Below, in pieces: positions 43,312 through 50,134 of a stretch of DNA of 50,134 nt. Numbering within the stretch: position 1 is the first letter of the stretch; each line of letters begins with the position of its first letter. Below the pieces are notes generated by a model. That model was given only the letters and a program-made list of their open reading frames with translations. It was not told the origin of the DNA and did no database searches. The position numbers were made by a program, and so were the translations under genes. The stretch comes from Streptomyces sp. TRM64462. Its GTDB lineage: Bacteria > Actinomycetota > Actinomycetes > Streptomycetales > Streptomycetaceae. Location: positions 1 through 50,134 of the forward strand of contig NZ_JABWDV010000445.1 in the NCBI RefSeq assembly GCF_013362995.1, written 5' to 3'.

Positions 43312-45105
43312 ATGGCCTCGGTCCCTTCTCTCGCTTCGACCGTGCAGCAGCGCCTCGCGGACGCCCTTTCGGCAGCCCTGCCGGAGGCCGGCTCCGCCGA
43401 CCCGCTGCTGCGACGCAGCGACCGGGCCGATTTCCAGGCCAACGGCATCCTGGCGCTCGCGAAGAAGCTCAAGGGCAACCCGCGCGAGCTGGCGACGAAG
43501 GTCGTGGAGGCGCTCCCGGCCGGTGACGACGCGCTGCTGAAGGACGTCGAGGTCTCGGGCCCCGGCTTCCTGAACATCACCGTCGGCGACCGGGCGATCA
43601 CCGAGACGCTGGCGGCCCGCGCCGCCGACGAGCGGCTCGGCGTGCCGTACGCGGCGAAGCCGGGCACGACGGTGATCGACTACGCCCAGCCGAACGTGGC
43701 GAAGGAGATGCACGTCGGGCATCTCCGGTCGGCCGTGATCGGTGACGCGATGGTGCGGATCCTGGAGTTCGCCGGCGAGAAGGTGGTCCGGCGCCACCAC
43801 ATCGGCGACTGGGGCACGCAGTTCGGCATGCTGATCCAGTACCTGATCGAGCACCCGCACGAGCTGGACCACAAGGCGGACGCGGGCGACACGGAGGCCT
43901 CCGGCGAGGAGGCCATGTCGAACCTGAACCGCCTCTACAAGGCGTCGCGGGCGCTGTTCGACGCGGACGAGGAGTTCAAGGCCCGGTCCCGGGACCGGGT
44001 GGTGCTGCTCCAGTCGGGCGACGACGAGACGCTGAAGATGTGGCAGCGGTTCGTGGACGAGTCGAAGATCTACTTCTACTCGGTCTTCGACAAGCTCGAC
44101 ATGGAGATCAACGACCCGGACGTGGTCGGTGAGTCCGGCTACAACGACATGCTGGACGAGACGTGCCGCCTCCTGGAGGAGTCCGGCGTCGCCGTCCGCT
44201 CCGAGGGCGCGCTGTGCGTGTTCTTCGACGACGTGAAGGGCCCGGACGGCAAGCCGGTCCCGCTGATCGTACGGAAGTCGAACGGCGGCTACGGCTACGC
44301 GGCGACGGACCTGTCCGCGATCCGCGACCGGGTCCAGAACCTCGGCGCGAACACCCTGCTGTACGTGGTGGACGCGCGGCAGTCGCTGCACTTCAAGATG
44401 GTCTTCGAGACGGCGCGGCGGGCCGGCTGGCTGGGCGACGGCGTGAAGGCGGTCCAGCTCGCGTTCGGCACGGTCCTGGGCAAGGACGGCAAGCCGTTCA
44501 AGACCCGTGAGGGCGAGACGGTCCGGCTGGTGGACCTGCTGGACGAGGCGATCGAGCGGGCGTCGGACGTCGTCCGGGAGAAGAACGCGGGCCTGCCGGA
44601 GGCCGAGCGGCTCACGGAGGACGAGATCGCGGAGCGCGGCGCCCAGGTGGGCATCGGCGCGATCAAGTACGCCGACCTGTCGACGTCCGCGTCCCGGGAC
44701 TACAAGTTCGACCTGGACCAGATGGTGTCGCTGAACGGCGACACGTCGGTGTACCTCCAGTACGCGTACGCGCGGAACAGGTCGATCCTCCGCAAGTCCG
44801 GCGACGCGCGGCCGGTCGCGCACCCGGAGGTGGAGCTGGCCCCGGCGGAGCGCGCGCTGGGCCTGCACCTGGACCAGTTCGGCGAGACGCTGGCCGAGGT
44901 GGCGGAGTCGTACGAGCCGCACAAGCTGGCGGCGTACCTGTACCAGCTCGCGTCGCTGTACACGACGTTCTTCGCGGAGTGCCCGGTACTCAAGGCGCCC
45001 ACGCCGGAGCAGGTCGAGAACCGGCTGTTCCTGTGCGACCTGACCGCGCGGACGCTGAGCCAGGGCATGGCGCTGCTGGGCATCCGGACGCCCGAACGCC
45101 TCTGA
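43312..45105 (+). CDS. argS: arginyl-tRNA synthetase
   Basis: 597 residues from ATG 43312 with AGGAACGGAAG upstream. N-terminal additional domain (about 1-110), then the class I HIGH motif in [16 protein letters not shown] (about 136-151) and an anticodon-binding DALR domain at the C-terminus ([30 protein letters not shown]). It charges tRNA-Arg. A TTGACA hexamer lies at 43258-43263 in the divergent region with lysS, but I could not find a good -10. The 3' end is followed by duplicated and repeated sequence. Confidence 0.97.
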   Translation: MASVPSLASTVQQRLADALSAALPEAGSADPLLRRSDRADFQANGILALAKKLKGNPRELATKVVEALPAGDDALLKDVEVSGPGFLNITVGDRAITETLAARAADERLGVPYAAKPGTTVIDYAQPNVAKEMHVGHLRSAVIGDAMVRILEFAGEKVVRRHHIGDWGTQFGMLIQYLIEHPHELDHKADAGDTEASGEEAMSNLNRLYKASRALFDADEEFKARSRDRVVLLQSGDDETLKMWQRFVDESKIYFYSVFDKLDMEINDPDVVGESGYNDMLDETCRLLEESGVAVRSEGALCVFFDDVKGPDGKPVPLIVRKSNGGYGYAATDLSAIRDRVQNLGANTLLYVVDARQSLHFKMVFETARRAGWLGDGVKAVQLAFGTVLGKDGKPFKTREGETVRLVDLLDEAIERASDVVREKNAGLPEAERLTEDEIAERGAQVGIGAIKYADLSTSASRDYKFDLDQMVSLNGDTSVYLQYAYARNRSILRKSGDARPVAHPEVELAPAERALGLHLDQFGETLAEVAESYEPHKLAAYLYQLASLYTTFFAECPVLKAPTPEQVENRLFLCDLTARTLSQGMALLGIRTPERL

Positions 45106-45124
45106 CGGCGGCCGAGCGCCTCTG

Positions 45125-45173
45125 ACGGCGGACGGCGGACGGCGGACGGCGGACGGCGGACGGCGGACGGCGG
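45125..45173. repeat. 7-bp tandem repeat, seven copies
   Basis: ACGGCGG occurs seven times in a row from 45125 to 45173. It follows a 20-bp offset duplication of the argS end: CGCCTCTGACGGCGG appears at 45097-45111 and 45117-45131. The tract is non-coding, probably a strand-slippage product and a likely variable-number locus. Confidence 0.95.
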
Positions 45174-45189
45174 GCACAGCAAAGCCCTT

Positions 45190-45222
45190 GGGGGCGGCGT
45201 AGTCGACGACAACGCCGCCCCC
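45190..45222. terminator. bidirectional terminator between argS and DUF1876 gene
   Basis: A perfect 11-bp stem (45190-45200 with 45212-45222) with an 11-nt loop. It follows the argS repeat tract and lies 23 bp from the stop of the convergent small gene. Confidence 0.85.
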
Positions 45223-45244
45223 TTCGCCTGTCCCGCGTCGCTCC

Positions 45245-45514
45245 TCAGATCAGCGGATGCGAGGGCTTCCCCTTCGCGTCGTCGATCTCGACGTGGGCCT
45301 TCTGCAGCAGCTGCGTGGCGATGTCCATGAGCGCGCGGGCCCCCGCGATCTCCTCACCGACCCGCAGCTGTTCCGCGTCGGAGGGATGGCGCTGGGCCTG
45401 CCCGTGCCCGCGCACCTCGGCGCCGTCAGTGAGCCGCACCAGGGCGGCGGCCTTCGTACGGTTGCCCTCCTCCTGGAACTCCATGTCGACGTGCCATCCG
45501 ACGAGTGTGTGCAT
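45245..45514 (-). CDS. DUF1876 (dsRBD-fold) small protein
   Basis: 89 residues from ATG 45514, with GGAGGTG 6 nt upstream; an in-frame GTG three codons earlier overlaps that site and is unlikely. The sequence (HTLVGWHVDMEFQEEGNRTKAAALVRLTDGAEVRGHGQA...PSDAEQLRVGEEIAGARAL) fits the actinobacterial DUF1876 family, a small alpha/beta fold compared with double-stranded-RNA-binding domains. No RNA binding has been shown that I know of. Divergent from the secreted pyrophosphokinase gene. Confidence 0.85.
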   Translation of the reverse strand: MHTLVGWHVDMEFQEEGNRTKAAALVRLTDGAEVRGHGQAQRHPSDAEQLRVGEEIAGARALMDIATQLLQKAHVEIDDAKGKPSHPLI

Positions 45515-45670
45515 GGCGTTCACCTCCGGTGGTTCCCTTCCAGGGTGCTCCGCCCGCCGCCGTTCCGCTCCTCGTCACGTACGGTGACGGCGGCCGGGGA
45601 TCGCATCCTCGACCGGCCCTCCGCTGTTCACTCTCCGAAACCACCACCCCGGAGAGACACGGAGAACCGG

Positions 45671-46453
45671 ATGTCCCCTCAGCGGACCCTCCCGAGGACG
45701 CTCACCACCACGGCGCTCGCCACCGCGCTCGCCTCCGCACTGGCCGTGTGCGGTGCGACGACCGCGGCCCACGCGGACGGCGACAAGGACGGCTGGCAGC
45801 AGGACGGCCTGCACCTGAACGCCGCCGACAACGAGAAGGTCGACGCCTTCCTCGCCGACGCCCGCGAGGCCGAGCGCTCGATCAGCCCCCAGGTGCGGGC
45901 GGCGGCCTGGCTCACGGACGCGGAGCTGATCGGCTTCGACAGCCGCCTGAAGTCGCCCGATTCGCTGAAGCGCAAGGTCGCCACGTCCATGAAGGAGACC
46001 CCGGGCCAGAGCGTGGAGGCCGCGCTCGCCACGATGAACGACGCCGTCCGCTACACCCTCCAGTGGCCGGACGCCCACTACACGACCGGTGTGGTCGACG
46101 CGTCCGCCCACCTCTCCTCCTGGGGCAACGACAGCATCCGCTGGAAGAACACCTGGGGCAGGGCGAGCGGCTACAAGGGCCTCAACACCGCCTGGAAGGC
46201 ACCGCGTTCCGGAATGCGCTTCGAGATCCAGTTCCACACGCCGGCCAGCAAGTGGGCGCAGGAGGAGACGCACAAGCTGTACGAGGAGCAGCGCCTGCCC
46301 AGCACGCCGCCGGAGCGGAAGAAGGAGCTCCAGGCGCAGCAGGACGCCATCTTCGCGGCCGTCCCCGTCCCGGACGGCGCGGACCGCCTCACGGCACCGG
46401 GGACGCCCGCCCCTCAGCCCGTACGGGCGGGCGGTGTCCGCTCGGCGCGGTGA
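45671..46453 (+). CDS. secreted RelA/SpoT-like nucleotide pyrophosphokinase
   Basis: 260 residues from ATG 45671 (GGAGA upstream). A Sec signal ends near AHA (about 35). The domain matches RelA/SpoT synthetases: SRLKSPDSLKRKVA (91-104), MNDAVRYTL, then YKGLNTAWKAP (168-178) and RFEIQFHT (183-190) with the Mg/acceptor Glu185. There is no hydrolase, TGS or ACT part. From memory, Streptomyces secrete ATP nucleotide 3'-pyrophosphokinase, which moves pyrophosphate from ATP to the 3' position of purine nucleotides. This looks like that enzyme. Substrate and target (growth medium, neighbours) are inference. Confidence 0.85.
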   Translation: MSPQRTLPRTLTTTALATALASALAVCGATTAAHADGDKDGWQQDGLHLNAADNEKVDAFLADAREAERSISPQVRAAAWLTDAELIGFDSRLKSPDSLKRKVATSMKETPGQSVEAALATMNDAVRYTLQWPDAHYTTGVVDASAHLSSWGNDSIRWKNTWGRASGYKGLNTAWKAPRSGMRFEIQFHTPASKWAQEETHKLYEEQRLPSTPPERKKELQAQQDAIFAAVPVPDGADRLTAPGTPAPQPVRAGGVRSAR

Positions 46454-46473
46454 CGCGGCCGAAAGGCGACCCC

Positions 46474-46504
46474 GCGGGGACGTGACCCCGGCCACGTTCC
46501 CCGC
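46474..46504 (+). terminator. hairpin after the pyrophosphokinase gene
   Basis: An 11-bp stem with one bulge (46474-46484 with 46493-46504) lies 20 bp past the stop. It likely ends this transcript before the SRPBCC gene at 46547. Confidence 0.6.
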
Positions 46505-46546
46505 AAGGGCGGCTCCCGTCCGGGCAAGCCGCCCTACGATCCCCTC

Positions 46547-47095
46547 ATGCGCTACGCAGACGGCCCGACCGCGACCGCCGAGATCACCGTCGGCGCACCG
46601 CCCGCCCGCGTCTGGGAGCTCGTGACCGACATCGGCCTCCCAGCCCGCCGCAGCCCCGAACTCCAGCGCGTGACCTGGCTCGACGGAGCCAAGGCCCCCG
46701 CGCTGGGCGCCCGCTTCGAGGGCCACAACGAGCACCCGCAGCTCGGCGCCTGGCGCACGCACTCGTACGTGGTCGAACTGGCCGAGCACCGCGCCTTCGC
46801 CTGGGCGGTGACGGACCCGGACGACCGCTACGGCGCCGTGGAGCCGACCCCCGAGAACCCCCTGGCGACCTGGCGCTTCGACCTGTCCCCGGCCCCGGAA
46901 CCCGCCGGCGGCACGCTCCTCCGCCAGACCGTCCGCCTCGGCCCGGCCCCCTCGGGCGTGACCCTGGTCATCGACCAGGACCCGGCCAACGAGGAGGCCA
47001 TCGTGGCGTTCCGCCTGGACCAGCTCCGCACTCACATGGAGGCGACGCTCCAGGACATCAAATCGCTGGCGGAAGACGGGACCCCGACCGCCTGA
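46547..47095 (+). CDS. SRPBCC family protein
   Basis: 182 residues from ATG 46547. TATAEITVGAPPARVWELVTDIGLPARRSPELQRV opens the polyketide-cyclase/START-like fold (strand, two helices), with HSYVVELAEHRAFAWAV and LRQTVRLGP as later strands, and a C-terminal helix (FRLDQLRTHMEATLQDIK). It probably binds a small hydrophobic ligand. The last 64 bp overlap, in antisense, the 3' end of the convergent ATPase gene. Confidence 0.87.
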   Translation: MRYADGPTATAEITVGAPPARVWELVTDIGLPARRSPELQRVTWLDGAKAPALGARFEGHNEHPQLGAWRTHSYVVELAEHRAFAWAVTDPDDRYGAVEPTPENPLATWRFDLSPAPEPAGGTLLRQTVRLGPAPSGVTLVIDQDPANEEAIVAFRLDQLRTHMEATLQDIKSLAEDGTPTA

Positions 47096-47496
47096 CGAGA
47101 CGCGCCGAACTCGCACCACACCACGTGCCCCGGCTTCCGCTCCCGTACGCCCCAGGAGTCGGCCAACTCCTCTACGAGCGCCAGCCCATGCCCGATCTCC
47201 CACTCGGGCTCCTCGGCGAGCGGCCACCACCCGCCGCTGTCGTGCACCTCAAGCCGCAGCACCTGGTGGTGCGCCTCCCACGCGAGCCGCACCTTGTAGC
47301 CGCGCCCCGGCGGTACGGCGTGCACGATCGCGTTCGTCGCCAACTCGCTCACACAGAGCTGGACGTCCTCCACGCGCGCGTAGAGCCCCCACTCGGACAG
47401 TACGTCCCGCGTCAGCCGCCGCGCGTCGGAGACGGTACGCCGCGCCCGCTCGTAGAACCGGTCGCGGACCAGCCCGCATTCAGTCACGTGATTCAC
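47032..47496 (-). CDS. anti-sigma-factor-like ATP-binding protein (HATPase_c, RsbW type)
   Basis: 154 residues, GTG start 47496. GHKL ATPase motifs are visible: N-box LATNAIVHA (about 53-61), G1 box EVHDSGG (about 83-89), and G2-like GHGLALVEELADSWG (about 103-117). No sensor or transmembrane region, so it is a stand-alone switch-protein kinase/anti-sigma type. Such genes lie beside HTH (Scr1/WhiJ-like) and DUF397 genes in many Streptomyces clusters, and the divergent HTH gene at 47610 fits that. It overlaps the SRPBCC gene at the 3' end. Confidence 0.88.
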   Translation of the reverse strand: MNHVTECGLVRDRFYERARRTVSDARRLTRDVLSEWGLYARVEDVQLCVSELATNAIVHAVPPGRGYKVRLAWEAHHQVLRLEVHDSGGWWPLAEEPEWEIGHGLALVEELADSWGVRERKPGHVVWCEFGASRQAVGVPSSASDLMSWSVASM

Positions 47497-47540
47497 GGGA
47501 CGAGAGTCACCGACCGTGACTTGGCTGCTGCACTGCGCGC

Positions 47541-47593
47541 ACCCGTACAGATTTTTTGTACGGGTTGAGAGGGCGTGACGTACGTGTACGGGT
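47541..47593. promoter_or_regulatory. operator candidate: three TGTACGGGT sites
   Basis: In the divergent promoter between the ATPase and HTH genes, ACCCGTACA (47541-47549) and TGTACGGGT (47557-47565) form a perfect 9-bp inverted repeat spaced by 7 nt of A/T-rich sequence. A third TGTACGGGT lies at 47585-47593. The arrangement suits autoregulation by the adjacent HTH protein. Confidence 0.6.
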
Positions 47594-47609
47594 GGGGAGT
47601 TGACCGGCT

Positions 47610-48434
47610 ATGCACCCCAGGAAGCGGCAGCGGAAGAACGCGTCGGCCATGAAGCTCGTCGGCGCGCTGGTCGGACAGTTCCGAGAGGCGGCGGGCCTCA
47701 CGCAGAAGGCCCTTGGCGACGCGGTGGGCGCGGGCGAGGAGACGATCGCGTCGATCGAACAGGGCAGGCGCACCCTGAAGCCGGACCTCGCGAAGGCACT
47801 GGACCGGCTCTTGGAGACGAAGGGAGCACTGGAGACGGCGGTGGCGAACATGCCGGAGATCGACCGGATCCCGGTGTGGGCGGAGCAGTACATGGACCTG
47901 GAGCGCGAGGCGATCGTCCTTGAGTTCTTCGCGAACCAGGTATTGCCGGGCCTGCTCCAGCCCAAGAGTTACGCGGAGGCGGTGTTCCGCAGCAGGGTCC
48001 CCGCTCTCTGTGAGGACGACATCGCGGCCATGGTGCAGGTCCGTTTGGAGCGCCAAGAGATCCTGCACCGCAAGACGCCGCCCATGATGAGCTTCATCCT
48101 CGCTGAGGCCATCGTCAGAGCGCCCCTGGGAGGCACGGAGGCGCACCGCGAGACCCTGCGGCACCTTCTGAAGTGCGCTGATCTCCCAGGGGTATCGATC
48201 CAGGTCATGCCAACCGACCGCGCCACGCACGCCGCGCTGGACGGGCCGTTCGTGCTCCTGGAGACCCCCGATTATCAGCACCTCGCGTATACGGAAACCC
48301 AACGAGGTAGCCAGCTCATCACCGACCCCGATGAGACCAGCATCCTTGCCCAAAGGTATGCGATGCTGCGGACGCAGGCTCTCAACCCCGAGGACACCAA
48401 GGGCCTGTTGGAGCAGCTGCTAGGAGAGCAATGA
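47610..48434 (+). CDS. helix-turn-helix regulator with DUF5753 (Scr1/WhiJ-like)
   Basis: 274 residues from ATG 47610. XRE-type HTH at about residues 15-70 (FREAAGLTQKALGDAVGAGEETIASIEQGRR), then a DUF5753 domain (about 90-265) with typical blocks (FANQVLPGLLQPKSYAEAVFRS, RLERQEILHRKTPPMMSFILAEA, GVSIQVMP). It overlaps the DUF397 gene by ATGA. Such pairs regulate development and antibiotic genes in Streptomyces and are sometimes called antitoxin-like. The promoter carries three TGTACGGGT sites, likely its own operator. Confidence 0.93.
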   Translation: MHPRKRQRKNASAMKLVGALVGQFREAAGLTQKALGDAVGAGEETIASIEQGRRTLKPDLAKALDRLLETKGALETAVANMPEIDRIPVWAEQYMDLEREAIVLEFFANQVLPGLLQPKSYAEAVFRSRVPALCEDDIAAMVQVRLERQEILHRKTPPMMSFILAEAIVRAPLGGTEAHRETLRHLLKCADLPGVSIQVMPTDRATHAALDGPFVLLETPDYQHLAYTETQRGSQLITDPDETSILAQRYAMLRTQALNPEDTKGLLEQLLGEQ

Positions 48435-48670
48435 GCACCCCACTTGAGTGGTTCAAGTCCAGCTACAGCGGCAGCGATGGTGGCGAGTGCCTGGAAGTCG
48501 CCTACGACTGGCGCAAGTCCACGTACAGCACCGAGCAGGGCGGCGCCTGCGTCGAGATCGCCGCCCACCCCTCCGCCGTCCACATCCGCGACTCCAAGAT
48601 GAACCCCAGCGGCCCGATACTCACGGTCGCGCCGACCGCCTGGGCGGCGTTCACCCGCACGCTGGGCTGA
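48431..48670 (+). CDS. DUF397 protein with a partial internal duplication
   Basis: 79 residues, ATG 48431 overlapping the HTH stop. A first short unit WFKSSYSGSDGGECLEVAYD (8-27) is followed by a similar unit WRKSTYSTEQGGACVEIAAH (28-47) that continues into the normal DUF397 end (VHIRDSK...AWAAFTRTLG). Only the first half of the domain is duplicated. DUF397 proteins are partners of the adjacent HTH regulator and may modulate it. Confidence 0.92.
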   Translation: MSTPLEWFKSSYSGSDGGECLEVAYDWRKSTYSTEQGGACVEIAAHPSAVHIRDSKMNPSGPILTVAPTAWAAFTRTLG

Positions 48671-48699
48671 TTGTCAGTGGCGGCCCGTAGCGTGGTCGC

Positions 48700-49416
48700 A
48701 TGGTGATCAACCCGAACGCGCTCGGCCTGGACCTTCCGCCCGGCACCGTCCGCGTACAGCCGTCCTACTGGTACGCGAACGAGCCCGCCACGCACGACAC
48801 CTGGTCCCGTCTCCTGCCCGCGCGGGAGGCGGCCGGGTTGCAGCCGGTGCTGCTCACCGAGACGCAGCACCTGAGCGCGAGCCAGAGAGGCGACGCGGAC
48901 GACCGCGACGTCTCGGCGACGCTCGCCGAACTGTGGGCGTACGTCCAGGAGGACGAGGAGCCCGAGTACGGCGACGAGCCGTGGCCGGGCCTCGCAGCGC
49001 CGGGCGAGCCGACCGCCGACCCGGACGCGCAGGCGGCCGAGCTGGCGGCGGAACTGGCCACGGACGACAAGCACTTCAAGGGCGCGCACGCCGCGCTCGT
49101 CCCCGCCCGCCGCAGCGCGGACATCGTGACGGCGCTGGGCTGGGGCGGGGCGAGCAACCACACGGATGCCGTCCAGTTGGCCACGGTGCTGCGCTCGTGG
49201 GAGGACCGGTTCGGCATACGGGTCGTGGGCCTGGGCCCGGACTTCATGTCCGTGTCGGTCGCGGCACCGCCCCGCACGCGGGAGCACGCGCTGGCGGTCG
49301 CGGCGGAACACCACGCGTTCTGCCCCGACAACGTATGGCAGGGCGCCGGCTCCCTGGAGGAGTACGCGGCTGAGGCGGTGCTCGGCCAGACGGAGTGGTG
49401 GTTCTGGTGGGACTGA
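48700..49416 (+). CDS. DUF4253 domain protein
   Basis: 238 residues from ATG 48700 (GTG 48703 possible). The C-terminal half has the DUF4253 pattern: ALGWGGASNHTDAVQLATVLRSWEDRFGIRVVGLGPDFMSVSVAAPPRTREHALAVAAEHHAFCPDNVWQG and a WWFWWD end, read here in parts. The N-terminal half (about 1-110) is acidic and less conserved. No signal or membrane segment. The function of the family is unknown; it is often found in stress- or immunity-type contexts, but nothing here proves this. Confidence 0.85.
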   Translation: MVINPNALGLDLPPGTVRVQPSYWYANEPATHDTWSRLLPAREAAGLQPVLLTETQHLSASQRGDADDRDVSATLAELWAYVQEDEEPEYGDEPWPGLAAPGEPTADPDAQAAELAAELATDDKHFKGAHAALVPARRSADIVTALGWGGASNHTDAVQLATVLRSWEDRFGIRVVGLGPDFMSVSVAAPPRTREHALAVAAEHHAFCPDNVWQGAGSLEEYAAEAVLGQTEWWFWWD

Positions 49417-49520
49417 AGTAACCGCCATCTCATGTCATCCGGCTTCGGGGCCAGCGGCGTTAGAAGGGGTGGAGAGGCGCCACTCCACCCGTCGAGCACC
49501 GCACGACCGAGGAGCACTGG

Positions 49521-50072
49521 ATGAAGAAGTACGTGCTGGCCGCGTCCGTGGCCGCCGCGCTGATGGCGGTGGCGCCGACCGTGGCCCACGCCGCCCCGTC
49601 GCCCACGCAGCACGCCGCCGTGGCGTCCCACACCGCCAAGACGAGCCCGATCCGCGTCGTCCAGCCCGGCGAGCGCGTCCAGCCCTGGGACGGCTGGGAG
49701 CTGTGGCTGACCGAGGAGGGCAAGCACTGGACCGAGCCGGACGGCATCGAGAACTTCCGCAGCGTCGTCGACGGCAACATCGACATGTCCCGCCCCGGCG
49801 TCAGCCTCCAGATGACCTCCGGGCCGGAAGGCGCGTACCACACCGGCATCTACTACGGCACGACCAAGGCGGCACGCGTGGTCGTGACCGACCACGAGGG
49901 AACGACGGCCACGGCCTCCCTCCTGAAGCTGCCCGGCAAGCCCGGCTGGGGCGTCTACTACGCCTACACCCCGCCCACCCAGGACGGGAGCCATCCCGAT
50001 GTGACCGTCTCCGTCTACGACCGTAAGGGCAGGCTGCTCACCGAGCTGGTCCCGTTCGGCCAGGGCGGCTGA
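49521..50072 (+). CDS. small secreted protein, function unknown
   Basis: 183 residues from ATG 49521 with GAGGAG upstream. A clear Sec signal (KKYVLAASVAAALMAVAPTVAHA) ends near residue 24 with AHA|AP. The mature part is a beta-rich domain with repeated aromatic residues (WDGWELWLTEEGKHW, YHTGIYYGTT, GWGVYYAYTPP) resembling carbohydrate- or cell-wall-binding small proteins, but no named family is recognised. It is followed by a strong hairpin, so it is monocistronic. Confidence 0.85.
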   Translation: MKKYVLAASVAAALMAVAPTVAHAAPSPTQHAAVASHTAKTSPIRVVQPGERVQPWDGWELWLTEEGKHWTEPDGIENFRSVVDGNIDMSRPGVSLQMTSGPEGAYHTGIYYGTTKAARVVVTDHEGTTATASLLKLPGKPGWGVYYAYTPPTQDGSHPDVTVSVYDRKGRLLTELVPFGQGG

Positions 50073-50097
50073 GCCGCAGCCACCACCGACAGGGCGG

Positions 50098-50128
50098 CGG
50101 GGGCCCCGCGTGGGGGACGGGGCCCCCG
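50098..50128 (+). terminator. terminator after the small secreted protein gene
   Basis: A perfect 11-bp G/C stem (50098-50108 with 50118-50128) with a 9-nt loop, 26 bp past the stop codon. Confidence 0.85.
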
Positions 50129-50134
50129 GCCGCC

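Noticed and set aside
1..50134. CRISPR arrays, tRNA or rRNA genes, insertion sequences
   Set aside because: No spaced repeats with unique spacers, no tRNA T-arm-like sites outside coding DNA, no rRNA-like segments and no transposase motifs were seen.

Overview
The window is high-GC actinobacterial DNA and almost certainly comes from a Streptomyces chromosome. GTG starts are frequent, GTGA/ATGA stop-start overlaps are common, and the gene set is typical of the genus: futalosine-pathway menaquinone genes, System II cytochrome c maturation, DUF3558 lipoproteins, a DUF2637 protein, an HTH/DUF397/anti-sigma-like ATPase cluster, class I LysRS and a large RHS protein. No rRNA, tRNA or CRISPR array was seen. 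I saw no in-frame TTA codon while reading, but did not scan for it exhaustively.

Layout. 1-9535: a very large secreted RHS/YD-repeat protein (minus strand, C-terminus outside the window), divergent from a secreted DNRLRE/FG-GAP protein. 9555-11250: a cystine/dicarboxylate-type symporter preceded by a 38-residue Cys-rich leader peptide, a GC hairpin and a palindromic operator candidate. 11284-14159: a minus-strand run of mqnE (aminofutalosine synthase), a UdgX-type uracil-DNA glycosylase, a GNAT enzyme and a DUF4229 membrane protein. 14207-18756: an Lrp/AsnC regulator, a 54-residue basic protein, and the remaining menaquinone enzymes (UbiX-, UbiA- and UbiD-type), with a rhomboid protease convergent to mqnP. 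18946-23126: a small membrane protein, then a two-gene unit of a P-loop ATPase and a membrane-anchored periplasmic-binding-like receptor. 23199-28062: an SRPBCC protein and the resA-ccdA-resB-ccsB operon. 28181-31621: a secreted polysaccharide-deacetylase-like lipoprotein, a histidine phosphatase and hemL. 32067-35462: a conserved hypothetical, a GNAT enzyme, a ubiquitin-like/Mut7-C protein, a small secreted protein and an SDR. 35604-37690: a LAGLIDADG homing endonuclease broken by one in-frame TAA, convergent to an intact rtcB. 37865-41218: two DUF3558 lipoproteins and a DUF2637 protein. 41235-45105: a strong Streptomyces intergenic palindrome, then divergent lysS (class I) and argS. 45245-50072: DUF1876, a secreted RelA/SpoT-like pyrophosphokinase, SRPBCC, an anti-sigma-like ATPase divergent from an HTH/DUF397 pair, DUF4253 and a small secreted protein.

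How the genes fit together. Four menaquinone enzymes (MqnE, UbiX-, UbiA- and UbiD-type) lie together, and hemL and the cytochrome c maturation operon follow within about 15 kb, so this is a respiratory-cofactor neighbourhood. The accessory signals are the RHS locus, the broken homing endonuclease next to rtcB, the secreted alarmone-synthetase-like enzyme, the ATPase/receptor pair, and the HTH/DUF397 cluster with three copies of a 9-bp motif in its divergent promoter. Start codons were chosen by ribosome-binding-site spacing and by what I recall of family lengths. Family calls come from motifs read by eye, not from database searches.
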